DNA of 64,000 bases. It comes from an uncultured Prevotella sp. (GTDB lineage: Bacteria > Bacteroidota > Bacteroidia > Bacteroidales > Bacteroidaceae). Under the pieces are notes generated by a model, which was not told the DNA's origin, did no database searches, and saw only the letters and a program-made list of their open reading frames with translations. The DNA lies in the NCBI GenBank assembly GCA_900553465.1, contig USDT01000008.1, forward strand, positions 10,275-74,274, read 5' to 3'. Shown here piece by piece: positions 26,186-35,000 of this stretch. The stretch's first letter is position 1; every line of letters starts with the position of its first letter. The translations under genes and the position numbers were made by a program.

Positions 26186-28648
26186 TTATCTCAGTTCGGC
26201 ACCCAGTTTAGACTTGAGGTTCGCAATGAGTTTACTCATCACATTGTCTATCTGTTTGTCATTAAGAGTCTTGCTCTCATCCTGCAGAATGAAGTTCACG
26301 GCATAGCTCTTCTTGCCTTCCGGAAGATTCTTGCCCTCATACACGTCGAACAGTTCTACACTCTTGAGCAGTTTCTTCTCCGTCTGTGCGGCTATAGCCT
26401 CGATGGCTGCAAACTCCACACTCTTGTCAACGAGCAGAGCCAGGTCGCGGCTTACGGCCGGATAACGGCTTATCTCGTGATAGAGCACCGTGTTCTTGCG
26501 CACAACCTTCATCACGTTGTCCCATACTATTTCTGCATAGAACACCTCTGCGCTGATACCTGTTGCCTTCAACATCTTACTGCTCACCACACCCATTTCG
26601 GCCAACAGTTTACCGTTGCGTGCCTTTATGCGGAGTGATTTTGCATATATGTTGTTGTCTCCGCTCTCCATAGTGTACATCTGCGGAGCAAGACCTACAC
26701 GGCGGAACACATTCATCACGTATGCCTTCAGTTCGTAGAACGATGATTTTTCGTCAGCATGAGCCCATGAGCCTTCCACACGCTTGCCCGTAAGCCACAG
26801 AGCAATGTGCATCTCCTCCGAGTATGCCTTTATCGGATTCTCCGCATCCTTCTTTTCCGGATTGTAGCGATAGCAGTTTCCGAATTCAAAGAAACGCAGG
26901 TTAGGACTCTTGTGGTTGATATTGCGGCAGATGCTTTCCAGACCTCCGAAAAGCAGAGTCTGACGCATCACACTGAGATCGCTGCTCAGCGGGTTTATCA
27001 GTTTCACCGTATTCTCGTCGGGATAACAGTTCAGATCTGTATAATATGCACCCTTCGAGAACGAGTTGTTCATTATTTCGTTGAAGCCGCATCCGACTAA
27101 CTGTTCGCTCACAATGTCCTGCAGGCGATGATTATGATCGGCCTCACCTATAGTTGTAAGCGAGCTCTTCAGCTGTGTAGGAATCTCCACATTGTTATAT
27201 CCGTAAATTCTAAGGATATCCTCCACAACGTCACACGGGCGCTGTACGTCAACTCTGTATGCCGGCACTGTGAGTTCGAGAGCCTCGTCGCTTTCGGCGT
27301 CTATTGTCATATCCAGACTTGTCACAATGCTCTTTATGGTGTCCTTACCTATTTTCTTGCCGATAAGGTTGTCCACATAGTCATATTCAAGTGTCACCTT
27401 GGCGTCAGGCACAGGTGTCGGATATACATCCTTTATCTCCATGCTCACCTTTCCTCCGGCCAGTTCGCGGCAGAGTATGGCGGCCTGTTTCAGAGCGTAG
27501 ATCACTCCGTTCGGATCGATGCCACGCTCAAAGCGATAGCTTGAGTCTGTGCTCAAACCATGACGGCGCGCACTCTTTCTAATCCATGTCGGATGGAAAT
27601 ACGCACTCTCGAGCACTACGTTGTGTGTTGTGTCATACGTTCCGCTGCCTTTGCCACCGAATATTCCGGCAATACACATAGGCTCTTCGGCGTTGCAGAT
27701 ACTCAGGTCGTGCTCACCCAGAGTATGTTCCTCACCGTCGAGAGTAACAAACTTTGTACCCTCCGGCTGCGTACGCACAACTATCTTGTGGCCCTTCACC
27801 ATGTCAGCATCGAAGCAGTGCATCGGCTGACCGTAAGCCATCATTATATAATTGGTTATGTCCACGATATTGTTTATCGGTCGCAGACCTATTACTTTCA
27901 GTTTGTTCTGAAGCCACTCCGGACTTTCCTTGACGTCGCACCCAGTGATGCTAATACATGCGTAACGCTTGCATGCCTCGGTGTTTTCTATTTCCACCTC
28001 TATCGGCATGGTGTTGTCGTCAACCGAGAAAGCACTGCAGTCAGGACGATGGAGCGAAGTCTTGTATCCGTTCTGCACGAGCCATGCGTACAGGTCGCGT
28101 GCCACACCCCAATGGCTGAGCGCGTCGGCACGGTTGGCCGTAATGTCTATCTCAATAATCCAGTCGCTTTCCAGATTGTAATATTCGGCTGCAGGCTGGC
28201 CCACAGGAGCGTCCTCCGGCAGAACAATTATGCCGTCGTGGCTTGTGCCGATACCTATCTCGTCCTCGGCGCATATCATACCGTTGCTCTCCACGCCACG
28301 CAGTTTCGACTTCTTGATGGTGAACTCCTTATCACCGTCGTAGAGCACGCAGCCCAGATCGGCCACAATAACCTTCTGGCCGGCAGCCACGTTAGGCGCG
28401 CCGCACACTATCTGCTGCGGTGTCTCGCGTCCCAAATCCACCGTAGTAACGTGAAGGTGGTCCGAATTAGGATGCATCTCGCATGTGAGAACCTTGCCCA
28501 CATACAGTCCTTTCAGTCCGCCTTTTATAGTCTGTACTTCTTCCAGAGCATCGACTTCGAGTCCGCACGATGTCAGCGCATCTGCAGTCTGCTGCGGCGT
28601 AAGGTCGAAATCGACATATTCTTTAAGCCATTTGTAAGAAATATTCAT
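26186..28648 (-). CDS. pheT: Phenylalanine--tRNA ligase beta subunit
   Basis: An 820-residue beta subunit of the alpha2-beta2 class II PheRS. Residues 1-150 include the EMAP/tRNA-binding OB domain (CEMHPNSDHLHVTTVDLG). B3/B4 editing follows (about 210-400: LKVIGLRPINNIVDITNYIM), then B5 and the catalytic-like core. The C-terminal anticodon-binding FDX-ACB domain (EISRYPAVSRDLALLVD) closes it. The alpha subunit gene (pheS) is not in the window, so the subunits are encoded apart here. A strong promoter lies 34-65 nt upstream. Confidence 0.96.
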   Translation of the reverse strand: MNISYKWLKEYVDFDLTPQQTADALTSCGLEVDALEEVQTIKGGLKGLYVGKVLTCEMHPNSDHLHVTTVDLGRETPQQIVCGAPNVAAGQKVIVADLGCVLYDGDKEFTIKKSKLRGVESNGMICAEDEIGIGTSHDGIIVLPEDAPVGQPAAEYYNLESDWIIEIDITANRADALSHWGVARDLYAWLVQNGYKTSLHRPDCSAFSVDDNTMPIEVEIENTEACKRYACISITGCDVKESPEWLQNKLKVIGLRPINNIVDITNYIMMAYGQPMHCFDADMVKGHKIVVRTQPEGTKFVTLDGEEHTLGEHDLSICNAEEPMCIAGIFGGKGSGTYDTTHNVVLESAYFHPTWIRKSARRHGLSTDSSYRFERGIDPNGVIYALKQAAILCRELAGGKVSMEIKDVYPTPVPDAKVTLEYDYVDNLIGKKIGKDTIKSIVTSLDMTIDAESDEALELTVPAYRVDVQRPCDVVEDILRIYGYNNVEIPTQLKSSLTTIGEADHNHRLQDIVSEQLVGCGFNEIMNNSFSKGAYYTDLNCYPDENTVKLINPLSSDLSVMRQTLLFGGLESICRNINHKSPNLRFFEFGNCYRYNPEKKDAENPIKAYSEEMHIALWLTGKRVEGSWAHADEKSSFYELKAYVMNVFRRVGLAPQMYTMESGDNNIYAKSLRIKARNGKLLAEMGVVSSKMLKATGISAEVFYAEIVWDNVMKVVRKNTVLYHEISRYPAVSRDLALLVDKSVEFAAIEAIAAQTEKKLLKSVELFDVYEGKNLPEGKKSYAVNFILQDESKTLNDKQIDNVMSKLIANLKSKLGAELR

Positions 28649-28681
28649 TATAATGATTTTTAAGTATACTCAAATTCGACG

Positions 28682-28713
28682 CAAAATTAATAAATTTCAG
28701 GCAGTTGAACAAA
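28682..28713 (-). promoter_or_regulatory. Promoter of pheT
   Basis: On the minus strand TTTG (plus 28710-28713) and TAATTTTG (plus 28682-28689) are 20 nt apart, a full match to the Bacteroidota -33/-7 consensus. It lies 34 nt before the ATG. Confidence 0.75.
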
Positions 28714-28738
28714 ATAATGTATATAAAAAAGCAATGGC

Positions 28739-28772
28739 GTATATTCATGCAAAACCCAGTGTATGAATATAC
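28739..28772. promoter_or_regulatory. Inverted repeat upstream of the pheT promoter
   Basis: Perfect 10-bp arms GTATATTCAT (28739-28748) and ATGAATATAC (28763-28772), 14-nt spacer, no T-tract. It is a possible activator or repressor site just upstream of the pheT -33 element. Confidence 0.35.
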
Positions 28773-28995
28773 AACATGAAATTTGTAAACTTTAATTCAG
28801 TATCACAATTAGCGGCCATTAAATATTTTTCAGTGAACATACGCGACTTTGAATGATTCATTTAAACCACTGGTTATCAACGGCGAGCGTTCAAAATGAC
28901 ACATCATAAGCACCATATTATCTTATGAAAAAGGCTTTTCCATCACATGACCGAAGTCGTTTCACCCACAGACACAGCCTATCACGGATCGCGAT

Positions 28996-29564
28996 ATGGC
29001 CCAGTAGAAATTCAGCGGGTACTGATTTCTATATTGATATTGAAGTTTCAATCCTTCGTAAGCATTATCTTCTTCTGCAGAAATGATGACTATATGTGCA
29101 ACTTTCAGATTGTAACCGGACTTTGGTTTTTCCATCATAGTTTCCTACTCTACCCCGAAAAATAAGCGCGTATTTGCGGACTGGCTCTCCTTCGGATGCA
29201 AATACGCGAATTATGAGAGGATAATATAAAACACTGAATACCAGCTACTTATGTTTGAAGGGTATTTTACTGCATTGCAATATAGGCCATTTCGGCATGC
29301 GAAATGGCCTATTTCAGAGGCTGAAAAGCACCATATCGCACCCTAAAATGGGCTTAATCGCACCACTAAATGGGCTTTATCAGAAAGCGGAACGAACTTT
29401 TCCGGACTACGTTATGGGGTATATCAAAACACGGTATTGTCCGAAACATCCTTTATTATACACGATTTAACATTCCTTTACACCTATTTTCCGAATTTAT
29501 TTTGTCAAAATAAAATCAAGAAAATTTGTAAGTTAGCCCCGCGATTTTTCTTCAAAAATACTGA
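28996..29564 (+). repeat. Interspersed ~564-bp element, copy C
   Basis: Same orientation as copy A. The left edge carries CAGTAGAAATTCAGCGGG (29002-29019). The block CTACTCTACCCCGAAAAATA lies at 29145-29164, and an 11-bp perfect hairpin follows, CGCGTATTTGC / GCAAATACGCG with a 20-nt loop (29168-29209). The core 29280-29389 is five in-register 22-bp units, with a sixth weaker unit at 29258-29279. The right block is TTTTGTCAAAATAAAATCAA near 29500, ending at 29561. The 71-residue frame over 29255-29470 crosses the 22-bp repeats and is not considered a gene. Confidence 0.82.
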
Positions 29565-29932
29565 TATCAGGCGAGAGGAAACGTCTGGAAATTATGTATT
29601 TCTCTTGTGGTAACGATTATCGGGTGAGCCGTCATTTATTTATCATTGTTCCCTTCCGTATCACCCTTAATCTGTGTTTAATTTTTCCGTTTCCGCATAT
29701 TTATCGGACGAGCCTTTATTTTTGTCATAAACACATCAAAAAACTTGCGAAATAGAAAATCAGCGAAGCTAAATCACCCGTCATACAAAATAATTCTATA
29801 ACTTTGCCTTCGATAATCATAGCGATTATTGTTTGTTAATCTTTATAAATCAAGTATATAGGGTTACAGCAATTTTCACTAATCTCTAAATTTACAAAAT
29901 CTTACAATTCACTGAACTTACATTGATTGTAT
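29565..29932. other. Intergenic DNA with a direct-repeat pair and possible promoter
   Basis: A motif TATCGG(G/A)(T/C)GAGCC followed by a T-rich stretch occurs at 29618 and again at 29702, 84 bp apart. TAACTTTG at 29799-29806 matches the -7 consensus, and an imperfect inverted repeat follows (CGATAATC / GATTATTG, 29811-29831). No reading frame of note. Confidence 0.45.
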
Positions 29933-30031
29933 ATGAGCAAAATATATTGGAAGGGTGTAAAAAGAAAGTTCGATAAATTCATAGAAAGAATTCTTGACTT
30001 TATCATATTTTTTACAAACTGGTTAGGTTAA
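29933..30031 (+). CDS. Possible 32-residue cationic/hydrophobic peptide
   Basis: ATG-initiated frame of 32 codons with TAA stop. The N-terminal half is basic (KGVKRKFDKFIERI) and the C-terminal half hydrophobic (LDFIIFFTNWLG), giving an amphipathic, membrane-seeking peptide. A -7 box (29799-29806) lies about 127 nt upstream. Small toxic peptides and small membrane proteins look like this, but so can chance frames; no homologue is known to me. It precedes the S41 peptidase gene by 100 bp. Confidence 0.35.
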   Translation: MSKIYWKGVKRKFDKFIERILDFIIFFTNWLG

Positions 30032-30131
30032 TATTTTATGTTAATAAAATAGCAATTTAGCCATTCTACATTACCGATATAACTTTATATAAAACAATTA
30101 TTGTGATACTTATAATTAATTAAAAATATAG

Positions 30132-31829
30132 ATGAAACGGAATTACATCTTATTTCAAGTCATTCTCATTATTGCCGGACTGACTTTTTTTAGTTGTCCT
30201 GTAAATTCGAAGTCACTTTCAACAGCACAGGCTTATGCCGGACTTAAACTGCCGGAAAAACCAGACAGTTTGCAAATTCATGCAATTGTTCAGGCTTCAC
30301 GGATTTGGGGGTTTGCAAAGTATCATCACCCGGCGTTTGCTTCCCGTTCTATCAATGCGGATGCAGAATATTTCTGTTTATTAAATGATGTTCTTCACAC
30401 ACCGGATTCCATGAGAAATGACATTTGCCTAAAGTGGATATCAGGATTGGGCTCTTATGCTATACGTGATAAAGCAGATGATAGAAACATAGAAACTTTC
30501 AATGACTTCAACTGGATTTCAGACTCTTTGTCATTAGGAAACGCCCTGAGTGAGAACCTTATGAGGCTCAGAGATGCAGACCCGGGAAATAATCAATACG
30601 TAAAACAGACGCCTGTCAATGTTTCGTATATTGAAACACAATATTCAGACATACCGAAAGATGATGTTGCATACCGTCTTCTCGGTGTCGCCAAATTCTG
30701 GAATGCTGTTGACAGCTATTCGCCTAACCGTAATATTACAGACCGTCCATGGGATGACATACTTGCAGAATATATTACATTAGCGTTTGACCGTTCTATC
30801 AGCTTCTCCGCCTTGTATTCCAAAATGGTTTCCGAATTATGTGACACACATGTCAATTCATGGTACATTCCGATTTTCGGAGGACGTTTTGTCCCACTGG
30901 TATGCAGATTCGCTGAAGATCGCCTATTTGTCACAGATACGTGTTCTATTGTTTCAAATGATCTTGCAGTAGGTGATGAAATCATACTCATTGACTCTCT
31001 TCGTCCAATAGACCGTCTGAATGAACTTGCACCATATATACCTCATTCCAACAGAAATTCACTTCTTCGGGATGGCTCGTATGCCACGTTGGTGACTGCA
31101 AAAAAAGAAGTCCAAATTAAATATATGCACGAAGGAAAAATTTTCACTACGGAAATTTCTTCAGTTGAAGGGGATAAGTTTGTCTCCAGAATATATTCTT
31201 CGTTATATGCGCCGCCAAGACCTGAATTAGAGGTTGTCGCAAATGATATTGCCCGTCTCAATATTGGTAGTATCACTTGCAAGGATGAACAGAATTTGGA
31301 GAATTTTCTGACATCTTATGATAAACTCATTATTGATTTACGTGCTTATCCGGCAGAATATGATGTGATTCACAAACTACTTCCGACATTCTTCTTTTCT
31401 CAGGTACGGGAAGCGGCTGAAGTGTTGCTACCGCAGGCCAGCTGTCCTGGAAGTTTAATACGGTCTGCACTATTGACGAAGAATACAGCTGATCCGGGCA
31501 AACTTTATAGAGGCAAGATTGTATTATTGGTAAATGCGTGCACCCAATCGATGTCTGAATACTTTGCCATGTTCTTGCAGACTATACCTGGAGTTGTGAC
31601 AATTGGAAGTCAGACAGCAGGAGCAGATGGCAATGTTACCAAAATACAACTTCCATATGCATCCTTCAACGTTACAGGATTGGGTGTATGTTATCCGGAC
31701 GGAACGAATGCCCAGCGTAACGGTGTGAAGATTGATATGGTTGTAGAACCTACAGCAGAAGGGATGATACGTGGTGTGGATGAGCAACTGCAAGCTGCAA
31801 TTGACTATCTGCAAGGAGAACACAGATAA
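30132..31829 (+). CDS. S41-family (C-terminal processing protease-like) peptidase
   Basis: A 565-residue exported protein; the signal segment at residues 1-25 contains FFSC and may be a lipobox. The C-terminal half has the S41 core: VLLVNACTQSMSEYFAMFLQ, where the Ser of the SxSE segment is the likely nucleophile (about residue 472), and GSQTAGADGNVTKIQLP. The middle is PDZ-like at most and weakly conserved. Relatives in Bacteroidales are annotated only as S41 peptidases; the substrate is unknown. The preceding 1.5 kb is non-coding apart from repeat C and a possible tiny peptide. Confidence 0.85.
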   Translation: MKRNYILFQVILIIAGLTFFSCPVNSKSLSTAQAYAGLKLPEKPDSLQIHAIVQASRIWGFAKYHHPAFASRSINADAEYFCLLNDVLHTPDSMRNDICLKWISGLGSYAIRDKADDRNIETFNDFNWISDSLSLGNALSENLMRLRDADPGNNQYVKQTPVNVSYIETQYSDIPKDDVAYRLLGVAKFWNAVDSYSPNRNITDRPWDDILAEYITLAFDRSISFSALYSKMVSELCDTHVNSWYIPIFGGRFVPLVCRFAEDRLFVTDTCSIVSNDLAVGDEIILIDSLRPIDRLNELAPYIPHSNRNSLLRDGSYATLVTAKKEVQIKYMHEGKIFTTEISSVEGDKFVSRIYSSLYAPPRPELEVVANDIARLNIGSITCKDEQNLENFLTSYDKLIIDLRAYPAEYDVIHKLLPTFFFSQVREAAEVLLPQASCPGSLIRSALLTKNTADPGKLYRGKIVLLVNACTQSMSEYFAMFLQTIPGVVTIGSQTAGADGNVTKIQLPYASFNVTGLGVCYPDGTNAQRNGVKIDMVVEPTAEGMIRGVDEQLQAAIDYLQGEHR

Positions 31830-31859
31830 AAATCAGAAACAACGCCATACCATTTGTAT

Positions 31860-32087
31860 ATGAATCAACCATTATCATTTTTTAGTTTTATCTTGTGCCT
31901 TACTTTCGTTGCAATTTGTTTCATTTCAATAGTCTGTTTATCTTATAGAAAAAGCGGCAGATTACGTGATATGGTACAGTTTGTTATATTTCCCAAAGAT
32001 GATTTGACACTGGATTTCAGGATCTCCAGTATAATAAAAACCGCCCTATGGCTTATCTTGATTCATGTATCCATTACAGTAATTTAA
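31860..32087 (+). CDS. Small two-TM membrane protein
   Basis: A 75-residue frame from ATG 31860 (a TTG two codons earlier is less likely), 30 bp after the S41 gene. Residues 5-30 (LSFFSFILCLTFVAICFISI) and 57-75 (TALWLILIHVSITVI) are hydrophobic, with a basic RKSGRLR loop between. It is likely co-transcribed with the peptidase. Function unknown. Confidence 0.5.
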   Translation: MNQPLSFFSFILCLTFVAICFISIVCLSYRKSGRLRDMVQFVIFPKDDLTLDFRISSIIKTALWLILIHVSITVI

Positions 32088-32214
32088 CATGAGTTCGACG
32101 AATTCACGTTATTTGAAGTCATGGACCATTGTGTGGCATATTAACCTTGTGTTAAATATCACAAATGCGAGATTATTTATATTGTATTCTGTGTTTAAAA
32201 CGAAATTTTATTCT

Positions 32215-32222
32215 TATTTTTG
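32215..32222 (+). promoter_or_regulatory. Candidate -7 box for the small ORF-GNAT pair
   Basis: TATTTTTG matches TAnnTTTG, 32 nt before ATG 32255; a TTTA at 32194-32197 is slightly too close to be an ideal -33 element. Confidence 0.45.
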
Positions 32223-32254
32223 CAGTGATATAGCCACTTAACACTTATATAAAT

Positions 32255-32452
32255 ATGATACATACAGTTCCAAATCCTAAAATGACCTCTGAAGAAGTGA
32301 AGTTATTCAAAGAGAATTTTGCAAGGTGTGTATCTAAAAACATTACACCTGCGCAAATGTCTGAGATAAAGGAAAGGCAGGCAAGAATTAAACGTGTTTA
32401 CAACAACATCATCTGTAATAATGGAGGAAGAAATCCAATTCTCGGAGATTGA
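32255..32452 (+). CDS. Small protein upstream of GNAT gene (possible antitoxin)
   Basis: A 65-residue, largely helical, basic protein (TSEEVKLFKENFARCVSKNI, then SEIKERQARIKRVYNNI). No family recognised; it is not clearly a DUF1778/ribbon-helix-helix protein. It overlaps the GNAT gene by 32 nt. Small DNA-binding antitoxins precede TacT-type GNAT toxins in the same way, which is the reason for the tentative call. Confidence 0.55.
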   Translation: MIHTVPNPKMTSEEVKLFKENFARCVSKNITPAQMSEIKERQARIKRVYNNIICNNGGRNPILGD

Positions 32453-33023
32453 GATATCAATAGAAAAACTTAAAGAAGAGGACAGCAAGGAGTTGTCCTC
32501 TTTTTCTTGTGGCGTTAACGAACTCGATAGCTTCTTTCACAATGAGATATTGATTTGTTCCAAATATCATTACTTCTCGTCTTATTGTGCAAGAAATATT
32601 GTTGATAATGAAATAGTCGCAGTCTTTACACTGGCAAACGATGCCGTTATGCTTGACAACTCCGAAGATAGGGATGATTTTATCGAACAGTCATCTTATA
32701 GTATACAGGAAGAATATAAAGCTATTTTCCAAATGCAGACCTCTTTCCCTGCCGTGAACATTGGCCATCTGGGAGTAAGAAAGGATATGCAATCTAAAAG
32801 GATTGGAGAAAAAATTTTGGATTTCATCTTGAATACATTTATTTATTATAATGTTTCAGGGTGCCAGTTTATTACTGTTGACTCTTTGAATAATTCAAGA
32901 ACAAACAAGTTCTATAGCAAGAACGGATTCTCATTCCAGACTAATACGGATATATTTAAACCAACAAGAAGAATGTACCTGCCTATAGAATTATACAGAT
33001 ATGATGAAGAAGGAAAAGAGTAA
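32421..33023 (+). CDS. GNAT-family N-acetyltransferase, TacT-like features
   Basis: A 200-residue acetyltransferase from ATG 32421 (a GTG at 32394 gives nine more residues). The N-terminal FSCGVNELDSFFHNEI resembles the FdCg-x-x-LnxfL motif of TacT-type aminoacyl-tRNA acetylating toxins. The AcCoA motif A is INIGHLGVRKDMQSKRIGEKIL (R/Q-x-x-G/R: QSKRIG at about 134). Motif B contains FYSKNGFSF. Together with the overlapping small upstream gene this looks like a toxin-antitoxin pair, but a metabolic GNAT cannot be excluded. Confidence 0.78.
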   Translation: MEEEIQFSEIEISIEKLKEEDSKELSSFSCGVNELDSFFHNEILICSKYHYFSSYCARNIVDNEIVAVFTLANDAVMLDNSEDRDDFIEQSSYSIQEEYKAIFQMQTSFPAVNIGHLGVRKDMQSKRIGEKILDFILNTFIYYNVSGCQFITVDSLNNSRTNKFYSKNGFSFQTNTDIFKPTRRMYLPIELYRYDEEGKE

Positions 33024-33207
33024 TATCGGGTCTCTTCTCCAGACACTATAAAATATTTTTTGTAAATAGAAAATACGGGATTCAAGTTAATATCTCGTAT
33101 TTTTATATTAATAACCAAAAAGATAATCAGGAAACAAGACAAAACACTGTTGATCCGGACATTTTCCGGGAATGTATGGCCCATCAACAATACTACAAAA
33201 TGAAAAA

Positions 33208-33252
33208 GCATGACACGGCAGCAGGCCAAAGCGTCCACATACCGTGTCATGC
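33208..33252 (-). terminator. Terminator of the COG2509 flavoprotein gene
   Basis: Perfect 11-bp arms GCATGACACGG (33208-33218) and CCGTGTCATGC (33242-33252) with a 23-nt loop; on the minus strand TTTTTC follows. It lies about 60 nt after the stop. Confidence 0.7.
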
Positions 33253-33312
33253 AATCATATGCACATATCTTTTGCGGAAAACCATATCCGCACGATAGTC
33301 AATCAAAAGAGT

Positions 33313-34890
33313 TTATTCTGCTACGATGCTGTCAAGATACTCGGCACACATATCGGCACATCGCTCACCGTCAACACCGGCAGAGACAATGCCACCGGCA
33401 TATCCCGCGCCCTCACCACAGGGGAAAAGACCTTTCAGTCTGACATGTTGCAGAGTGTCGGCAGCACGAAGTATGCGAACAGGTGACGAGGTTCGGGTTT
33501 CCACGGCAATGAGCACCGCCTCGTCGGTGAGAAATCCGTGGCTCGTCTGTCCGAATTTTCTGAATCCGTCCTGCAGGCGTTTGCCCACATGAGGCGGCAA
33601 CCAGAAATGAAGCGGCGAAGATATCAGGCCTGGCGCGTAGCTGCTCTTTGGCAGATCGTACGACAGACGGTTGTTTACAAAATCGGCCATGCGCTGCGAC
33701 GGAGCAGTCTGACGCATGTTGCCCTGTTGCCAGCACATGCGCTCCAGTCCCTCCTGGAAGTGCATCATCTTCAGCCGGCCTTCGCCTTCAATGTCTTCCG
33801 GACGTGTCTCCACCACCATTCCGCTGTTCGACCACTGTGTGCCGCGGTTGCTCGGACTCATGCCGTTAACAACAATCTGCTGCGGACCTGTGGCTGCAGG
33901 AATGACAAATCCACCGGGACACATGCAGAATGAATATACACCACGGCCGTCAACCTGTGTGACGAAACTGTATTCGGCAGCTGGCAGAAACTTGCCGCGA
34001 CCGTTCTTGTTGTGATACTGTATACGGTCTATCAGTGCCGCCGGATGCTCCAAACGTACACCTACAGCAATGCCCTTCGGCTCTATCTCTATTCCGGACT
34101 TGTCAAGATAGCGATAGACATCGCGGGCCGAGTGGCCCGTGGCAAGAATCACCGGTCCGTGAAACGTGAGTTCGCGGCCTGTTTCCAGATCTACAGCCTC
34201 GACACCTGTCACAGTATCGCCGCTGACAATGAGTCCCGTCATCTTGGTGCGGAAGTGTACTTCGCCACCGCACTCAAGTATTGTGTTGCGCATATTCTCT
34301 ATCACACGCGGCAATTTGTCGGTACCAATGTGCGGATGGGCATCGGCAAGTATTGACGTTGAGGCACCGTGCTGACAGAACACGTTGAGTATTTTCTCCG
34401 TGTTGCCGCGCTTCTTCGAGCGCGTGTACAGTTTACCGTCAGAGTAGGCTCCCGCCCCGCCCTCACCGAAACAGTAGTTGCTCTCCTCGTCCACCTTCTG
34501 CGTCTTGGTGATAAGCGACAGGTCCATTTTGCGCTCACGCACGTTCTTTCCACGTTCCAACACTACAGGGCGCAATCCCAACTCTATCAGTCTGAGCGAA
34601 GCGAACAGTCCGCCGGGCCCCTCGCCCACCACAATCACCTGACGACCGTCTGAAACGTCGTGATAGTCGGTATGGCGGTAAGCGTCGTCCTGTGGCATCT
34701 CATTGACATACACGCGCACCGTCAGATTGACAAACACCGTACGCTGACGCGCGTCGATGCTGCGGCGCAATACCCGCACTCCGTATATGGTGCGTATGTC
34801 TATGCCGCGGTCGTGGGCAATGTAGTCCTTTATTGTCTGTTCGGATGCAGCCTGCGAGGGCAGCACACGTATCTGGAATTCATGTATCAT
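33313..34890 (-). CDS. FAD-dependent dehydrogenase, COG2509 type
   Basis: A 525-residue flavoprotein. After an N-terminal domain (residues 1-85) unique to this family, the dinucleotide-binding motif is VVGEGPGGLFASLRL (about 86-100). Later motifs are NYCFGEGGAGAYSDGKLYTR (about 137-156), ILATGHSARDVY (about 250) and a C-terminal FAD-contact segment LFPCGEGAGYAGGI (about 490). Substrate and partners are unknown. It is divergent from thrA. Confidence 0.88.
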   Translation of the reverse strand: MIHEFQIRVLPSQAASEQTIKDYIAHDRGIDIRTIYGVRVLRRSIDARQRTVFVNLTVRVYVNEMPQDDAYRHTDYHDVSDGRQVIVVGEGPGGLFASLRLIELGLRPVVLERGKNVRERKMDLSLITKTQKVDEESNYCFGEGGAGAYSDGKLYTRSKKRGNTEKILNVFCQHGASTSILADAHPHIGTDKLPRVIENMRNTILECGGEVHFRTKMTGLIVSGDTVTGVEAVDLETGRELTFHGPVILATGHSARDVYRYLDKSGIEIEPKGIAVGVRLEHPAALIDRIQYHNKNGRGKFLPAAEYSFVTQVDGRGVYSFCMCPGGFVIPAATGPQQIVVNGMSPSNRGTQWSNSGMVVETRPEDIEGEGRLKMMHFQEGLERMCWQQGNMRQTAPSQRMADFVNNRLSYDLPKSSYAPGLISSPLHFWLPPHVGKRLQDGFRKFGQTSHGFLTDEAVLIAVETRTSSPVRILRAADTLQHVRLKGLFPCGEGAGYAGGIVSAGVDGERCADMCAEYLDSIVAE

Positions 34891-34969
34891 ATAGCGTTCG
34901 TATAATGTTACGTTTCAAATCTACAGTGTCATTATTCCTGCAAAAATAATCAATTATTGTCTAATTTCG

Positions 34970-35000
34970 TTGGTGATATTTATAATTATTTTTAACTTTG
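34970..35000 (+). promoter_or_regulatory. Promoter of the threonine operon
   Basis: TTGG (34970-34973) and TAACTTTG (34993-35000), spacing 19 nt, match the Bacteroidota consensus except for the first T. It implies a leader of about 170 nt before the thrA ATG, containing an 18-codon frame (35107-35163) and short hairpins. Confidence 0.6.

Noticed and set aside
27560..28663. 367-residue plus-strand frame antisense to pheT
   Set aside because: Shadow of pheT; long only because of codon bias in the real gene.
29255..29470. 71-residue plus-strand frame in repeat copy C, with repeated NGL/GLI-type motifs
   Set aside because: The frame is produced by the 22-bp repeats (66 bp equals 22 codons), and the equivalent frames in other copies are broken or on the other strand. 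No codon conservation between copies.
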